This document shows positions 27,550 through 35,472 of a stretch of DNA of 64,000 nucleotides, in pieces; position 1 is the stretch's first letter, and the number at the start of each line of letters is the position of its first letter. Under the pieces are notes generated by a model. The model was given only the letters and a program-made list of their open reading frames with translations, searched no databases and was not told the origin of the DNA. A program made the position numbers and the translations under genes. This stretch comes from Kushneria phosphatilytica (GTDB taxonomy: Bacteria > Pseudomonadota > Gammaproteobacteria > Pseudomonadales > Halomonadaceae), in contig NZ_CP043420.1 of NCBI RefSeq assembly GCF_008247605.1, forward strand, positions 248,001 to 312,000, in the 5' to 3' direction.

Positions 27550-28995
27550 TTATCCGTCATGAACATGCAATGACGTGTCCGTCGATGGCTCGCCGGCCAG
27601 CTCGCCCAGCGTCATCGATACCAGTGGCGGGCGTACCTGCAGGTAGCCCACCTGATCAGGCGATTGCTGACAGTGGCCTGCCACCAGTCGCGTGATATTG
27701 TCCCCGCACAGTCGGCCCTGGCAGGGGCCCATGCCGCAACGGGTGAAAGCCTTGAGCTGATTGGGGCCGAGACCGCCCTGGTCGATGGCGGTGATCAGCT
27801 CATGCCGGCTGACGCTCTCGCAACGGCAGATCAGGGTGTCGGCGGGCTGGCGCTCCAGCCAGTCATCGGGCAGTGCAAACAGGGCTTCCAGCAGCGGCCG
27901 AACCGCCTGCTCGTGTCGCCAGCGCTGGTGCAGTCGGTGCTGTTCTTCACGCAGGGCCGATGTGGCCTGGTGCTCAAGCAGCAGGTGGGTGGCGGCCAGC
28001 GCGCCTTCCAGTTCGGCATTACGTGCCCCGCCAATGGCCGCGCCATCGCCGACACAGGCAATGCCGGGGGCACCTTCGAAATGCTCATTACGCTCGGTAA
28101 TGAAGCACTGCTGACCGTCATGCCAGCGCTGCGGCAGATTCAGTGCCCGCGGCAGCTGTGGATCCGGGACGACACCGAAGTGGGTCAACAGCAGTCCGGC
28201 AGGCAGACGATGCGTAACGCCGTCGCGGGTAAAGCTGACAGCCTCAAGGGCGCCGTGTTCATCTCCTTCGGCGGACAGTGCAGTGACCTGCTGATGGACC
28301 GGTATACCGGCGCGTTTCAGGGCCGCGATCATGCGCACGCCCTTGTAGAGATACGTGCGGCCCTGCAAGGCGCGCCGAGGATGGGCCAGGACCTGACGAT
28401 AGCGTTCGGGACCGGCCAGATCGAGCACCGCCAGCGGCCGTACGCCGGCACGTAAGTACTGCCAGGCAAGCAGGTAGAGTAGTGGGCCGCAGCCGGCCAG
28501 CACGACCGGCACATCCGGGATCAGCCCCGCCTGCTTGAGCAGGATCTGACCGGCACCGGCCGTCATGACCCCGGGGCGTTGCCAGCCGGGAAAGGGCCAG
28601 CCACGCTCCATGGCACCGCCGGCGATCATCAGTCGACGGGTGTGCAGCGTACGATTGTATTCGCCGGTCAGAATACCCAGCCAGCAGCCCTGGTCGCCGC
28701 GCTCGGCCCACCACAGATGGCTGGCGGGACGGTAGTCGATGTCGCCTCGCGTGCAGGCCGCCATGAAGGCCTCATGCAACGCCCGTCCGCGGACATAGTC
28801 CGGCCCCAGCAGTGCATCACGCTGCCGAGTCGTGCCGATGTCGCGATAGATCTGACCGCCGGCATTCATGGCGCGATCGAGCACCACCGGTCGCATGCCT
28901 GCCCGGGCCAGCCGCGTGGCGGCGGCCATGCCGGCCGGGCCAGCCCCCACGATGGTCACTGCCTGTTGCTCATCCGCCGCACGTGGATCGTTCAT
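27550..28995 (-). CDS. FAD/[2Fe-2S] oxidoreductase subunit, HcnB/OoxA type
   Basis: A 481-residue flavoprotein. It has an FAD/NAD-binding loop VTIVGAGPAGMAAATRLARAG at the N-terminus and a C-terminal BFD-like [2Fe-2S] domain with CRCESVS and CGMGPCQGRLC cysteines. This domain order is that of hydrogen cyanide synthase HcnB, opine oxidase OoxA and the hydroxyproline dehydrogenase subunit. With the two genes upstream it forms a three-subunit dehydrogenase. Its substrate is likely an imino acid or opine; cyanide formation cannot be claimed. Confidence 0.87.
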   Translation of the reverse strand: MNDPRAADEQQAVTIVGAGPAGMAAATRLARAGMRPVVLDRAMNAGGQIYRDIGTTRQRDALLGPDYVRGRALHEAFMAACTRGDIDYRPASHLWWAERGDQGCWLGILTGEYNRTLHTRRLMIAGGAMERGWPFPGWQRPGVMTAGAGQILLKQAGLIPDVPVVLAGCGPLLYLLAWQYLRAGVRPLAVLDLAGPERYRQVLAHPRRALQGRTYLYKGVRMIAALKRAGIPVHQQVTALSAEGDEHGALEAVSFTRDGVTHRLPAGLLLTHFGVVPDPQLPRALNLPQRWHDGQQCFITERNEHFEGAPGIACVGDGAAIGGARNAELEGALAATHLLLEHQATSALREEQHRLHQRWRHEQAVRPLLEALFALPDDWLERQPADTLICRCESVSRHELITAIDQGGLGPNQLKAFTRCGMGPCQGRLCGDNITRLVAGHCQQSPDQVGYLQVRPPLVSMTLGELAGEPSTDTSLHVHDG

Positions 28996-29285
28996 GGTGC
29001 GTCCTCGTCGAGCCTCTGTCGGCGTAGCCTCATGCCGGGTACCACCGTTTCAAGACAGCCCTGGCGATTGGGGCGGCCATCGATCTCGACCAGGCAGTCG
29101 TGACACACCCCCATCATGCACCACGGTGCCCGCGGCGCCCCATCGGCCAGATGACGACGATAACCGGCGGCGCCATCCAGCCATAGCAGGGCAGCCGCGA
29201 CCGAGAGTCCGGGCGGTACTTCGACGGGCCGCTCGTCGAGCATCAGGGCGATACGCTCGCCGTGGTCGTCATGCAGTCGAAACAT
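28992..29285 (-). CDS. (2Fe-2S) ferredoxin-like subunit, HcnA type
   Basis: A 97-residue subunit with the plant-type cluster motif C-x4-C-x2-C (WCMMGVCHDCLVEID) and a fourth cysteine in RQGCLE. I start at 29285, which gives the normal small-subunit length. It overlaps the end of the upstream DadA-like gene by 17 bases and the next gene by 4 bases. It passes electrons within the trimeric flavoenzyme. Confidence 0.85.
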   Translation of the reverse strand: MFRLHDDHGERIALMLDERPVEVPPGLSVAAALLWLDGAAGYRRHLADGAPRAPWCMMGVCHDCLVEIDGRPNRQGCLETVVPGMRLRRQRLDEDAP

Positions 29286-30393
29286 CAAAACGCGCTCCGC
29301 TGAATTCGGGTAACTCCCGGGCGAGGTGATCATTGGCGATGGCTTCGGCCAGCTGTTTGGCATGAAAGGCCGCGAGCGTGATGCCGCTGTGACAACTTAC
29401 GCTATAGGCGCCGGGATAGCGGGAAGAGGCTTCGTAGACCGGATGCTCATCCGGCGTCATGACCCGTAACGCGCCCCAGGCACGGACCATCCGGCGATGC
29501 CGCAGGAACGGGTAGACACGTAGTGTGTCGCGGGCGATGGCCTCCATGAGGGCCGGGGTGGTCGCCTTGTCGAGCCCGGCTCGTTCATGCGTCTCGCCGC
29601 ACTGGAAGCTGCCGCTGTCGGTCTGGCGCACCTGGGGGGTTGGCAAGCGCGGCGTGATCGGCAATCGCTCGGTGACCAGCACCTGGCCGCGCAGGGCAAA
29701 CACATCGCCGAACAATCCCAGCGGCGGTGCCAGACTCGCATTGCCCAGACCGGCAGCCAGAATCAGACGGGTGCCATGGAATCGGCCCTGCGCCGTATGC
29801 ACCTCGAACCCGGTGGCCAGCGGGTGGATACTGTCGACGCGATGGTCGAAGCGATGTTCCACCCCGAGACTGCGACACGCCGCGTGCAGAGCGCGCAGCA
29901 GCAACAGGGGATTGCAGTGTCCATCGTGGGGAGACCAGGTACCCCCGGGGATATCGGGGCCAATACCGGGCAACCAGTGTTCGAGCTGGTTGCGGTCCAG
30001 CCACTCCCAGTGAAAGCGGCGGGCCAGCCCGGGAGATGCCTGCTGCGAGCGGCGGTAGTCATCCAGCCGAGGGGCGACTTCTTCCGGTGTCATGCACAGA
30101 TCGATGCCACCACCGCCGCGGAACTGTACATCCACGCCGGTACGTTGTTCGAGCTCGGCGGCAAAGGTGGACCATTGCGCACAGGAGGAGAGGCTGATCT
30201 CGGCATAACGCGGCATCGCCACGCCCTTGCCCTGACCCCAGATCAGGCCGAAGTTGCCACGCGAGGCACGAAAATCGCGGTCGCTGCCATCGAGTACGAT
30301 GACCCGCTCACCGCGACGTGCCAGGCCGAAGGCCAGCGCCATGCCGACCACGCCGCCGCCGATAACAAGTGTGGTGTCCTGAGTCGAAGCCAT
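29269..30393 (-). CDS. FAD-dependent amino-acid oxidoreductase, HcnC/DadA type
   Basis: A 374-residue DAO-family flavoprotein. The Rossmann loop VIGGGVVGMALAFGLARRGERVIVLDG is at the N-terminus, and the C-terminal CHSGITLAAFHAKQLAEAI completes the FAD site. It is expected to be the catalytic subunit that oxidises the C-N bond. First gene of the minus-strand operon, divergent from a LysR gene over 148 bases. Confidence 0.88.
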   Translation of the reverse strand: MASTQDTTLVIGGGVVGMALAFGLARRGERVIVLDGSDRDFRASRGNFGLIWGQGKGVAMPRYAEISLSSCAQWSTFAAELEQRTGVDVQFRGGGGIDLCMTPEEVAPRLDDYRRSQQASPGLARRFHWEWLDRNQLEHWLPGIGPDIPGGTWSPHDGHCNPLLLLRALHAACRSLGVEHRFDHRVDSIHPLATGFEVHTAQGRFHGTRLILAAGLGNASLAPPLGLFGDVFALRGQVLVTERLPITPRLPTPQVRQTDSGSFQCGETHERAGLDKATTPALMEAIARDTLRVYPFLRHRRMVRAWGALRVMTPDEHPVYEASSRYPGAYSVSCHSGITLAAFHAKQLAEAIANDHLARELPEFSGARFDVSTA

Positions 30394-30541
30394 GGGCAGT
30401 CTTCCGGGTCGAAGAACAGGCTGATCAATGGATATTCACCAGAGTGTCACGGGGCAGATCATACGATCCAATACTCATTGTCGCGGTATCGATAACACGA
30501 TGTGATAGGCTGCAATGCCCTGACGGCTTCGGAGATCCGCC

Positions 30542-31480
30542 ATGCCTGCCCGCCTCAGTGATCGCCAGGTGACAGCCTTTCGCCACTTCATGGCCTGCGG
30601 TAGCGTCTCTGACGCCGCCCGACGCATGATGACGGCTCAGCCCGGCGTTACCCGGCTGTTGCGTGAGCTCGAGCATGACGTGGGGTTTGCGCTGTTCGAG
30701 CGCGTGCGTGGTCGACTGGTGCCCACTCCCGAGGCGCGGCTGTTCCAGCGTGAGGTCGAGCGTGCCTGGATCGGCATGGAGCAGCTGCGCGAGACTGCCG
30801 AGCGCATTCGAACCCGGCAGCTCGGCGGGCTGCGCATCAGTGCCATGCCGCTGCTGGGCATGACCTTCCTGCCGGATGTAATCGCCGCCTTTCGCGCCAC
30901 GCATCCCGGGGCTTTCGTACAGCTCTCCAACTACCGCTCGGCGCAGGTGGTCGATGAGGTGATCACCCAGCGCTGTGACCTGGGGCTGGCGATCGTGGGC
31001 GACAGCGATGAGCGCTTCGAGACCCGCCGCTTCACGCTCCCCGGCGTCTGTGTGATGCCGGCCGATCATCCGCTGGCGGCGCGGGACATGCTCGAACCGG
31101 AGGATTTTCGTGGCCGTGAACTGATCGTTTTCGAGACGCACGATCCACTGCGTCAGGCGCTGGAGCGCTGGCTGAATGCGGCGGGCGTCGGCTTCGAGGC
31201 CGTGCTCGAGGTGTCACTGGCGCTTCAGGCAGTACGGTTGGTGATGAATGGGCAGGGCATTGCCGTGGTCGATCCGATCAATGCAGCCGTTCTGGCCGGG
31301 GCCGGCGTAGTGCAGCGTCCGATCGCCGGGGCGCTGGATACCGACTTCTGTATTCTTACCCCGCGCGAGCAGCCGCTGTCGCAACTGGCACAGGCGTTTA
31401 TCGCGCTGTTTGAGCGTGAGTATGAGCGGGCCATCGCGACTTCAACTGCGACGGATGACAGTCGCCAGCGTTTGAAGTGA
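30542..31480 (+). CDS. LysR-family regulator of the flavoenzyme operon
   Basis: A 312-residue LysR protein. The helix-turn-helix spans about residues 5-65 (FRHFMACGSVSDAARRMMTAQPGVTRLLRELE), resembling the OccR/NocR group that responds to opines. The effector-binding domain follows. It is transcribed away from the DadA/HcnA/HcnB-like genes and probably controls them from the shared 148-base gap. Confidence 0.88.
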   Translation: MPARLSDRQVTAFRHFMACGSVSDAARRMMTAQPGVTRLLRELEHDVGFALFERVRGRLVPTPEARLFQREVERAWIGMEQLRETAERIRTRQLGGLRISAMPLLGMTFLPDVIAAFRATHPGAFVQLSNYRSAQVVDEVITQRCDLGLAIVGDSDERFETRRFTLPGVCVMPADHPLAARDMLEPEDFRGRELIVFETHDPLRQALERWLNAAGVGFEAVLEVSLALQAVRLVMNGQGIAVVDPINAAVLAGAGVVQRPIAGALDTDFCILTPREQPLSQLAQAFIALFEREYERAIATSTATDDSRQRLK

Positions 31481-31567
31481 GGCGGTAACGGTCTGCCGGG
31501 CTAACCGTCGATGGATGGCCGGCCCCCCCTGGAATACCGAGCAGATCAGGGCCGGCTGATATCGCTA

Positions 31568-31726
31568 TCAATCCTGAAGATGGGTGCTGTCCAGTGCTGC
31601 CGTTGGCGGGCGTTCGCTGTCCTCTTCCCTGTCCAGCCATTCCATGGCCACAAGACTCAGAAAGGCAAACGGCAACAGCGCGAGCAAAGGGGATATATCC
31701 GCAAGTGATGACCAGAGTCCGATCAA
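31568..31726 (-). CDS. Possible 52-residue membrane peptide
   Basis: A short frame with a TTG start nine bases after GGGAG. The peptide begins MIGLWSSLADISPLLALLPF, continues as one hydrophobic helix and ends in a charged tail (EWLDREEDSERP). It lies in the otherwise empty 411-base gap 31481-31891 between convergent genes. The codon pattern and amphipathic layout look protein-like, but there is no family match and no strong promoter, so it may be spurious. Confidence 0.38.
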   Translation of the reverse strand: MIGLWSSLADISPLLALLPFAFLSLVAMEWLDREEDSERPPTAALDSTHLQD

Positions 31727-31891
31727 GAGGTGTCGCTCCCTGACGAGGCATGAATTTACCGGGTCTTCCCTGACTCGGAACAGACAAAGCCTGGTAGCGA
31801 GGGAGCGATTGTCAAATCATGTATCAGTGGCCATGGGCGTGCCTGCTCGGAAAGCCGCGGTTGGCTTCCCATCGTCTTCATACCGCCTGCT

Positions 31892-32911
31892 TCACGCCTC
31901 GGGCGGATTCAGGGCGCGCTGCCGGATACCGTTGATTTCATCGGCGATGATCTCGGGATGATCTTCCGGCGTGAAATGATATCCCTCCGGGATACGCCGT
32001 ACCGGTGCAGTGCCGAGCAACTGCGAGAGCCGCTCGCCGGAGGCGATATCGAGCAGATCGTGCTCACCCCACACCAGGCCGATCGGGCAGCTCGGCGTAA
32101 TGCTCAGCCGATCGGCGATCGCCATGGTATCCCGGGCATCGAGATGGCGTAGCTGATTGGCCAGCCCGGCCGGTCCGGTGGCCTGATTATAGGGTGACCA
32201 GTGCAGCAGCGCCGATGCCTGGCCGCGGCTTTCATCCGCATGACCGTACTTGCTCAGACAGTGCGTAAAACCGGGGCGCAGCAGGGCGGGAGGCGTCGTG
32301 GCGACCACCCGGTTGAAGCGCTGGCCCCAGGCCATGGCCGGCACCGGCCAGTTATCAAAGGCCACCGAGTCGACCAGTACCGCGCCGGCGCAGTATTCCG
32401 GATGTGCGGCCAGCATGGCCTGAACGACTCCGCCGCCAACGTCATGACCGACGAAGATGGCGCGCTCGATGCCCTGGGCTTCAAGCCAGGCCGCGAGATA
32501 GTCGGCCTGGGCGGGAATGGAAATATCGCGGCCCAGCCCCTCATCGATCGACCAGCCGTAGCCCACCATTTCCCAGGCAAGACAGCGGCTGCCGTCCTGT
32601 ACCAGATGCGGGATCACATGACGCCACAGGCGTGGGCCGGTGGGGATGCCGTGGATCAGGATCACCGGTAACGCTTCACTTTCGCCGTGCTCCTCCCAGC
32701 GCATGACCATGCCGTTGATCAATGCGCTGCGAGAGAGTTCCGGTGCAGTCGGTGTCAGACTGTCCCAGCGGCGCGCGTGCAGCGCCTGACGTTTCTGCCA
32801 GGCCGTCCAGGCCATCCATGTCGCCGTGCCGGCCATCAGCCAGCGCCCATAACGTGGGCGGCGGGGTTTTTCCTTGTCGTCGAAGCGTTCGCGATCCATG
32901 TGAGCCCCCAT
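31892..32911 (-). CDS. Alpha/beta hydrolase, epoxide hydrolase/dehalogenase-like
   Basis: A 339-residue protein with a hydrophobic N-terminal segment (GRWLMAGTATWMAWTAW) that may anchor it, then an alpha/beta hydrolase fold. It shows the HGIPTGPRLW oxyanion motif and GHDVGGG at the nucleophile elbow. An aspartate nucleophile is characteristic of epoxide hydrolases and haloalkane dehalogenases rather than esterases. The catalytic histidine is probably in EGYHFTPEDHPE. The start could also be the ATG at 32899. Confidence 0.82.
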   Translation of the reverse strand: MGAHMDRERFDDKEKPRRPRYGRWLMAGTATWMAWTAWQKRQALHARRWDSLTPTAPELSRSALINGMVMRWEEHGESEALPVILIHGIPTGPRLWRHVIPHLVQDGSRCLAWEMVGYGWSIDEGLGRDISIPAQADYLAAWLEAQGIERAIFVGHDVGGGVVQAMLAAHPEYCAGAVLVDSVAFDNWPVPAMAWGQRFNRVVATTPPALLRPGFTHCLSKYGHADESRGQASALLHWSPYNQATGPAGLANQLRHLDARDTMAIADRLSITPSCPIGLVWGEHDLLDIASGERLSQLLGTAPVRRIPEGYHFTPEDHPEIIADEINGIRQRALNPPEA

Positions 32912-33107
32912 GCTTGTCGGCCCCAATGGACCGCGCTGGAAAATGATCGTCCTGTTCTGAGCGTAGCTTGCCATCATCGACACGCAACGGTTTTGCAGCG
33001 CCCGGGCGCAGGGGCGTGCTGACCGTGCAGAGTATCGAAAGGATGCAGTAGAGTGTTGAAAACAGGCGTGCTGAAAGCGCCTCTCATCGCAACGACAAGG
33101 ACTTCCC

Positions 33108-33707
33108 ATGCGCTCGCAAACCATCCTGATGGCCACCCTGGTGGCGCTGCTTGGTATCACACTGGCCACGCCGGCGCTGGCGCATCCCGCCCTGCTGCCG
33201 CACTCCCATGGTGGGGGTGGCTTTACTGCCGGCTTGCTGCATCCGCTGACCGGGCTCGATCACCTGCTGGCCATGGGCGCCATCGGCCTGTGGAGTGCAC
33301 GTCAAAGCGCGACGCTGCGCCGCTGGATGCCGCTTTTGGTTGCCCTGGGCATGCTGGCCGGTGCCGGGCTCGCCTGGGCCGGCGTACCATTGACGGGCGT
33401 CGAGTTCGGCATCGCGATGAGTGTACTGCTGGCCGGCATTCTGATCGCCGCCATGGTGCGCCTGCCGACCGCTGCGGGGGGCGCTCTGGTATTCGCTTTC
33501 ATCCTGCTACATGGTCATGCTCATGGCAGTGAGCTGGCCCCGGAGGCGTCAGCGCTTTATTACGCGCTCGGTTTTCTCGCCTCTAGCGTGACGATCACCC
33601 TGGCGGGCCGTGGCCTCGGCGGCTGGCTTGCGCGTCGTGACAATCGCCTCAGCCGCGTACTGGGTGGCGTCATTGTCATGGCCGGTGGTGCGTTGGCTCT
33701 GGGCTGA
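33108..33707 (+). CDS. hupE: HupE/UreJ-family metal permease
   Basis: A 199-residue membrane protein with a signal peptide (to about ALAHP, residue 26) and six hydrophobic segments. The HPLTGLDHLLAMGAIGLW motif is the HupE/UreJ signature, implicated in nickel or cobalt uptake. No hydrogenase or urease gene is nearby, so cobalt import for the cobalamin pathway is possible but unproven. A strong terminator follows. Confidence 0.9.
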   Translation: MRSQTILMATLVALLGITLATPALAHPALLPHSHGGGGFTAGLLHPLTGLDHLLAMGAIGLWSARQSATLRRWMPLLVALGMLAGAGLAWAGVPLTGVEFGIAMSVLLAGILIAAMVRLPTAAGGALVFAFILLHGHAHGSELAPEASALYYALGFLASSVTITLAGRGLGGWLARRDNRLSRVLGGVIVMAGGALALG

Positions 33708-33725
33708 CACCGCCCTTGTGGTTCC

Positions 33726-33759
33726 ATGCCGGTCTCCTGCAGGGCCGGCATTTTATTTT
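33726..33759 (+). terminator. Intrinsic terminator after hupE
   Basis: ATGCCGG and CCGGCAT enclose a 12-base loop and are followed by TTTATTTT. It ends 24 bases before the start of the carboxypeptidase gene. Confidence 0.85.
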
Positions 33760-33782
33760 CTCCTGCATCGGAAGCCTGCGTC

Positions 33783-35336
33783 ATGAGTGCCTATCAGCAA
33801 CTATCGAGCCTGTTTCAGCGTCTCTTTCACTATGAACATCTCGGGGCCATGGCCGGGTGGGATCAGCTCACCATGATGCCAACCGGCGGCAGTGATGCCC
33901 GCGCCGAGGCGATGGCTGAGCTGGAAGTATTGATGCATCGTACGCTGACGGCACCGGAGGTTGGTGAGTGGCTGGCAAGCGCTGATGCGGAATCGCTGGA
34001 TGATGCCCAGCGGGCCAATCTGCGCGAAATGCACCGTGCCTGGCATGATGCCGTGGTGCTGCCGGAACGACTGGTCGAAGCCCGCTCACTGGCCGGTGCG
34101 CGCTGTGAGCAGGCGTGGCGGCGACAGCGGCCGGACAACGACTGGGCAGGGTTCGCCGACAATCTGCGTGAAGTGGTGCGTCTCTCGCGTGAAGAGGCCA
34201 CCATTCGCGCTGAAGCGACCGGGACGAGCCGCTACGAGGCTCTGTTGAACAAGTTCGAACCGGACATGAATGTTACCGAGCTTGATCGCCTGTTCAACGA
34301 TCTGCGGGACGGGCTGCCGGGGCTGCTCGCGCAGGTGGTCGAGCGCCAGCGCTCGTCTCCGGCACACACCCCTGAAGGGCCATTCGATATCGAGGCGCAG
34401 CGCCGGCTGGGGCAGGAAACCATGCGTCGGCTGGGCTTTGATTTCGAGCATGGCCGGCTCGATGTCAGCCTGCATCCGTTCTGTGGCGGGGTGCCCGAGG
34501 ATGTGCGTCTGACCACGCGTTATCGTGAGGATGAGTGCCTGAGCTCGCTGATGGGCATCATTCATGAAACCGGGCATGCACGCTACGAACAGAACCTGCC
34601 TGCGCCATGGCGTGGTCAGCCGCTCGGCCGGGCACGCTCGATGAGCATTCACGAGTCCCAGAGTCTCACCTTCGAGATGCAGCTCGGCCGCAGTGAGGCC
34701 TTTGTTCGCCAGCTGGCCCCGCAGCTGGTAGCGCATTTCGGTAACCGCCCGGGCTTCGAGGTCGATAACCTGGTACGGCTGGCGCAGCGTGTCGAGCCGG
34801 GGTTGATCCGGGTCGATGCGGATGAAGTCTCCTATCCGGCGCATATCCTGCTGCGCTACGAGATCGAGCGGGCGCTGATCGAAGGCGAGATCGAGGTCGA
34901 CGATATTCCGGCGCTGTGGGATGAAAAAATGCAGCACTATCTGGGCCTCGAGACTCGCGGCAACTACCGCGATGGCCCCATGCAGGATATTCACTGGACC
35001 GATGGCTCGTTCGGTTATTTCCCGACCTACAGCCTCGGCGCGATGCTGGCCGCCCAGCTGATGGCGGCCGTACGACGCGATCATCCCGAGCTCGATGAGC
35101 GCCTGGCCGCGGGCGAGCCGGGTATTCTGTTTGACTGGCTGAAAGCGCAGATCTGGCAGCAGGGCAGCCGCTTCGAGACGCCCGAACTGATTCGCCGGGC
35201 GACCGGTGAACCGCTCGATGCCGGCTATTACCGGCGCCATCTCGAATCGCGCTATCTCGGCGAACCGGCCGGCCGCTCTGGCGGCGTCGCGAAACGTGCG
35301 CATCAGCCCATTGGGTCGGGCAATGAAGATGATTAA
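33783..35336 (+). CDS. Carboxypeptidase Taq, M32 family
   Basis: A 517-residue zinc carboxypeptidase. The metal site is HETGH in MGIIHETGHARYEQNLP, and the M32 segments SIHESQSLTFEMQ, RVDADEVSYPAHILLRYEIE and TDGSFGYFPTYSLGAM are all present. Length is normal for the family. The start at 33783 gives MSAYQQLSSLFQRLF; the longer frame would run into the hupE terminator. It acts on cytoplasmic peptides from the C-terminus. Confidence 0.95.
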   Translation: MSAYQQLSSLFQRLFHYEHLGAMAGWDQLTMMPTGGSDARAEAMAELEVLMHRTLTAPEVGEWLASADAESLDDAQRANLREMHRAWHDAVVLPERLVEARSLAGARCEQAWRRQRPDNDWAGFADNLREVVRLSREEATIRAEATGTSRYEALLNKFEPDMNVTELDRLFNDLRDGLPGLLAQVVERQRSSPAHTPEGPFDIEAQRRLGQETMRRLGFDFEHGRLDVSLHPFCGGVPEDVRLTTRYREDECLSSLMGIIHETGHARYEQNLPAPWRGQPLGRARSMSIHESQSLTFEMQLGRSEAFVRQLAPQLVAHFGNRPGFEVDNLVRLAQRVEPGLIRVDADEVSYPAHILLRYEIERALIEGEIEVDDIPALWDEKMQHYLGLETRGNYRDGPMQDIHWTDGSFGYFPTYSLGAMLAAQLMAAVRRDHPELDERLAAGEPGILFDWLKAQIWQQGSRFETPELIRRATGEPLDAGYYRRHLESRYLGEPAGRSGGVAKRAHQPIGSGNEDD

Positions 35337-35472
35337 CGGGGCAGAGCGCTGCTGTTTGCTAAGCTTTGGTTCAGTACATTCGCTCGTGCGTCAGTGACTG
35401 CCTGGAGCCCTCGGCAGTCATTGTGCCCGGGCATGGATGAATCCATCGTACCGGCAAGGCAAGGAGCCCTTC

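Noticed and set aside
27550..30393. Hydrogen cyanide synthase hcnABC
   Set aside because: Subunit architecture is shared with opine and hydroxyproline dehydrogenases, and the binding protein and OccR-like regulator favour amino-acid catabolism.
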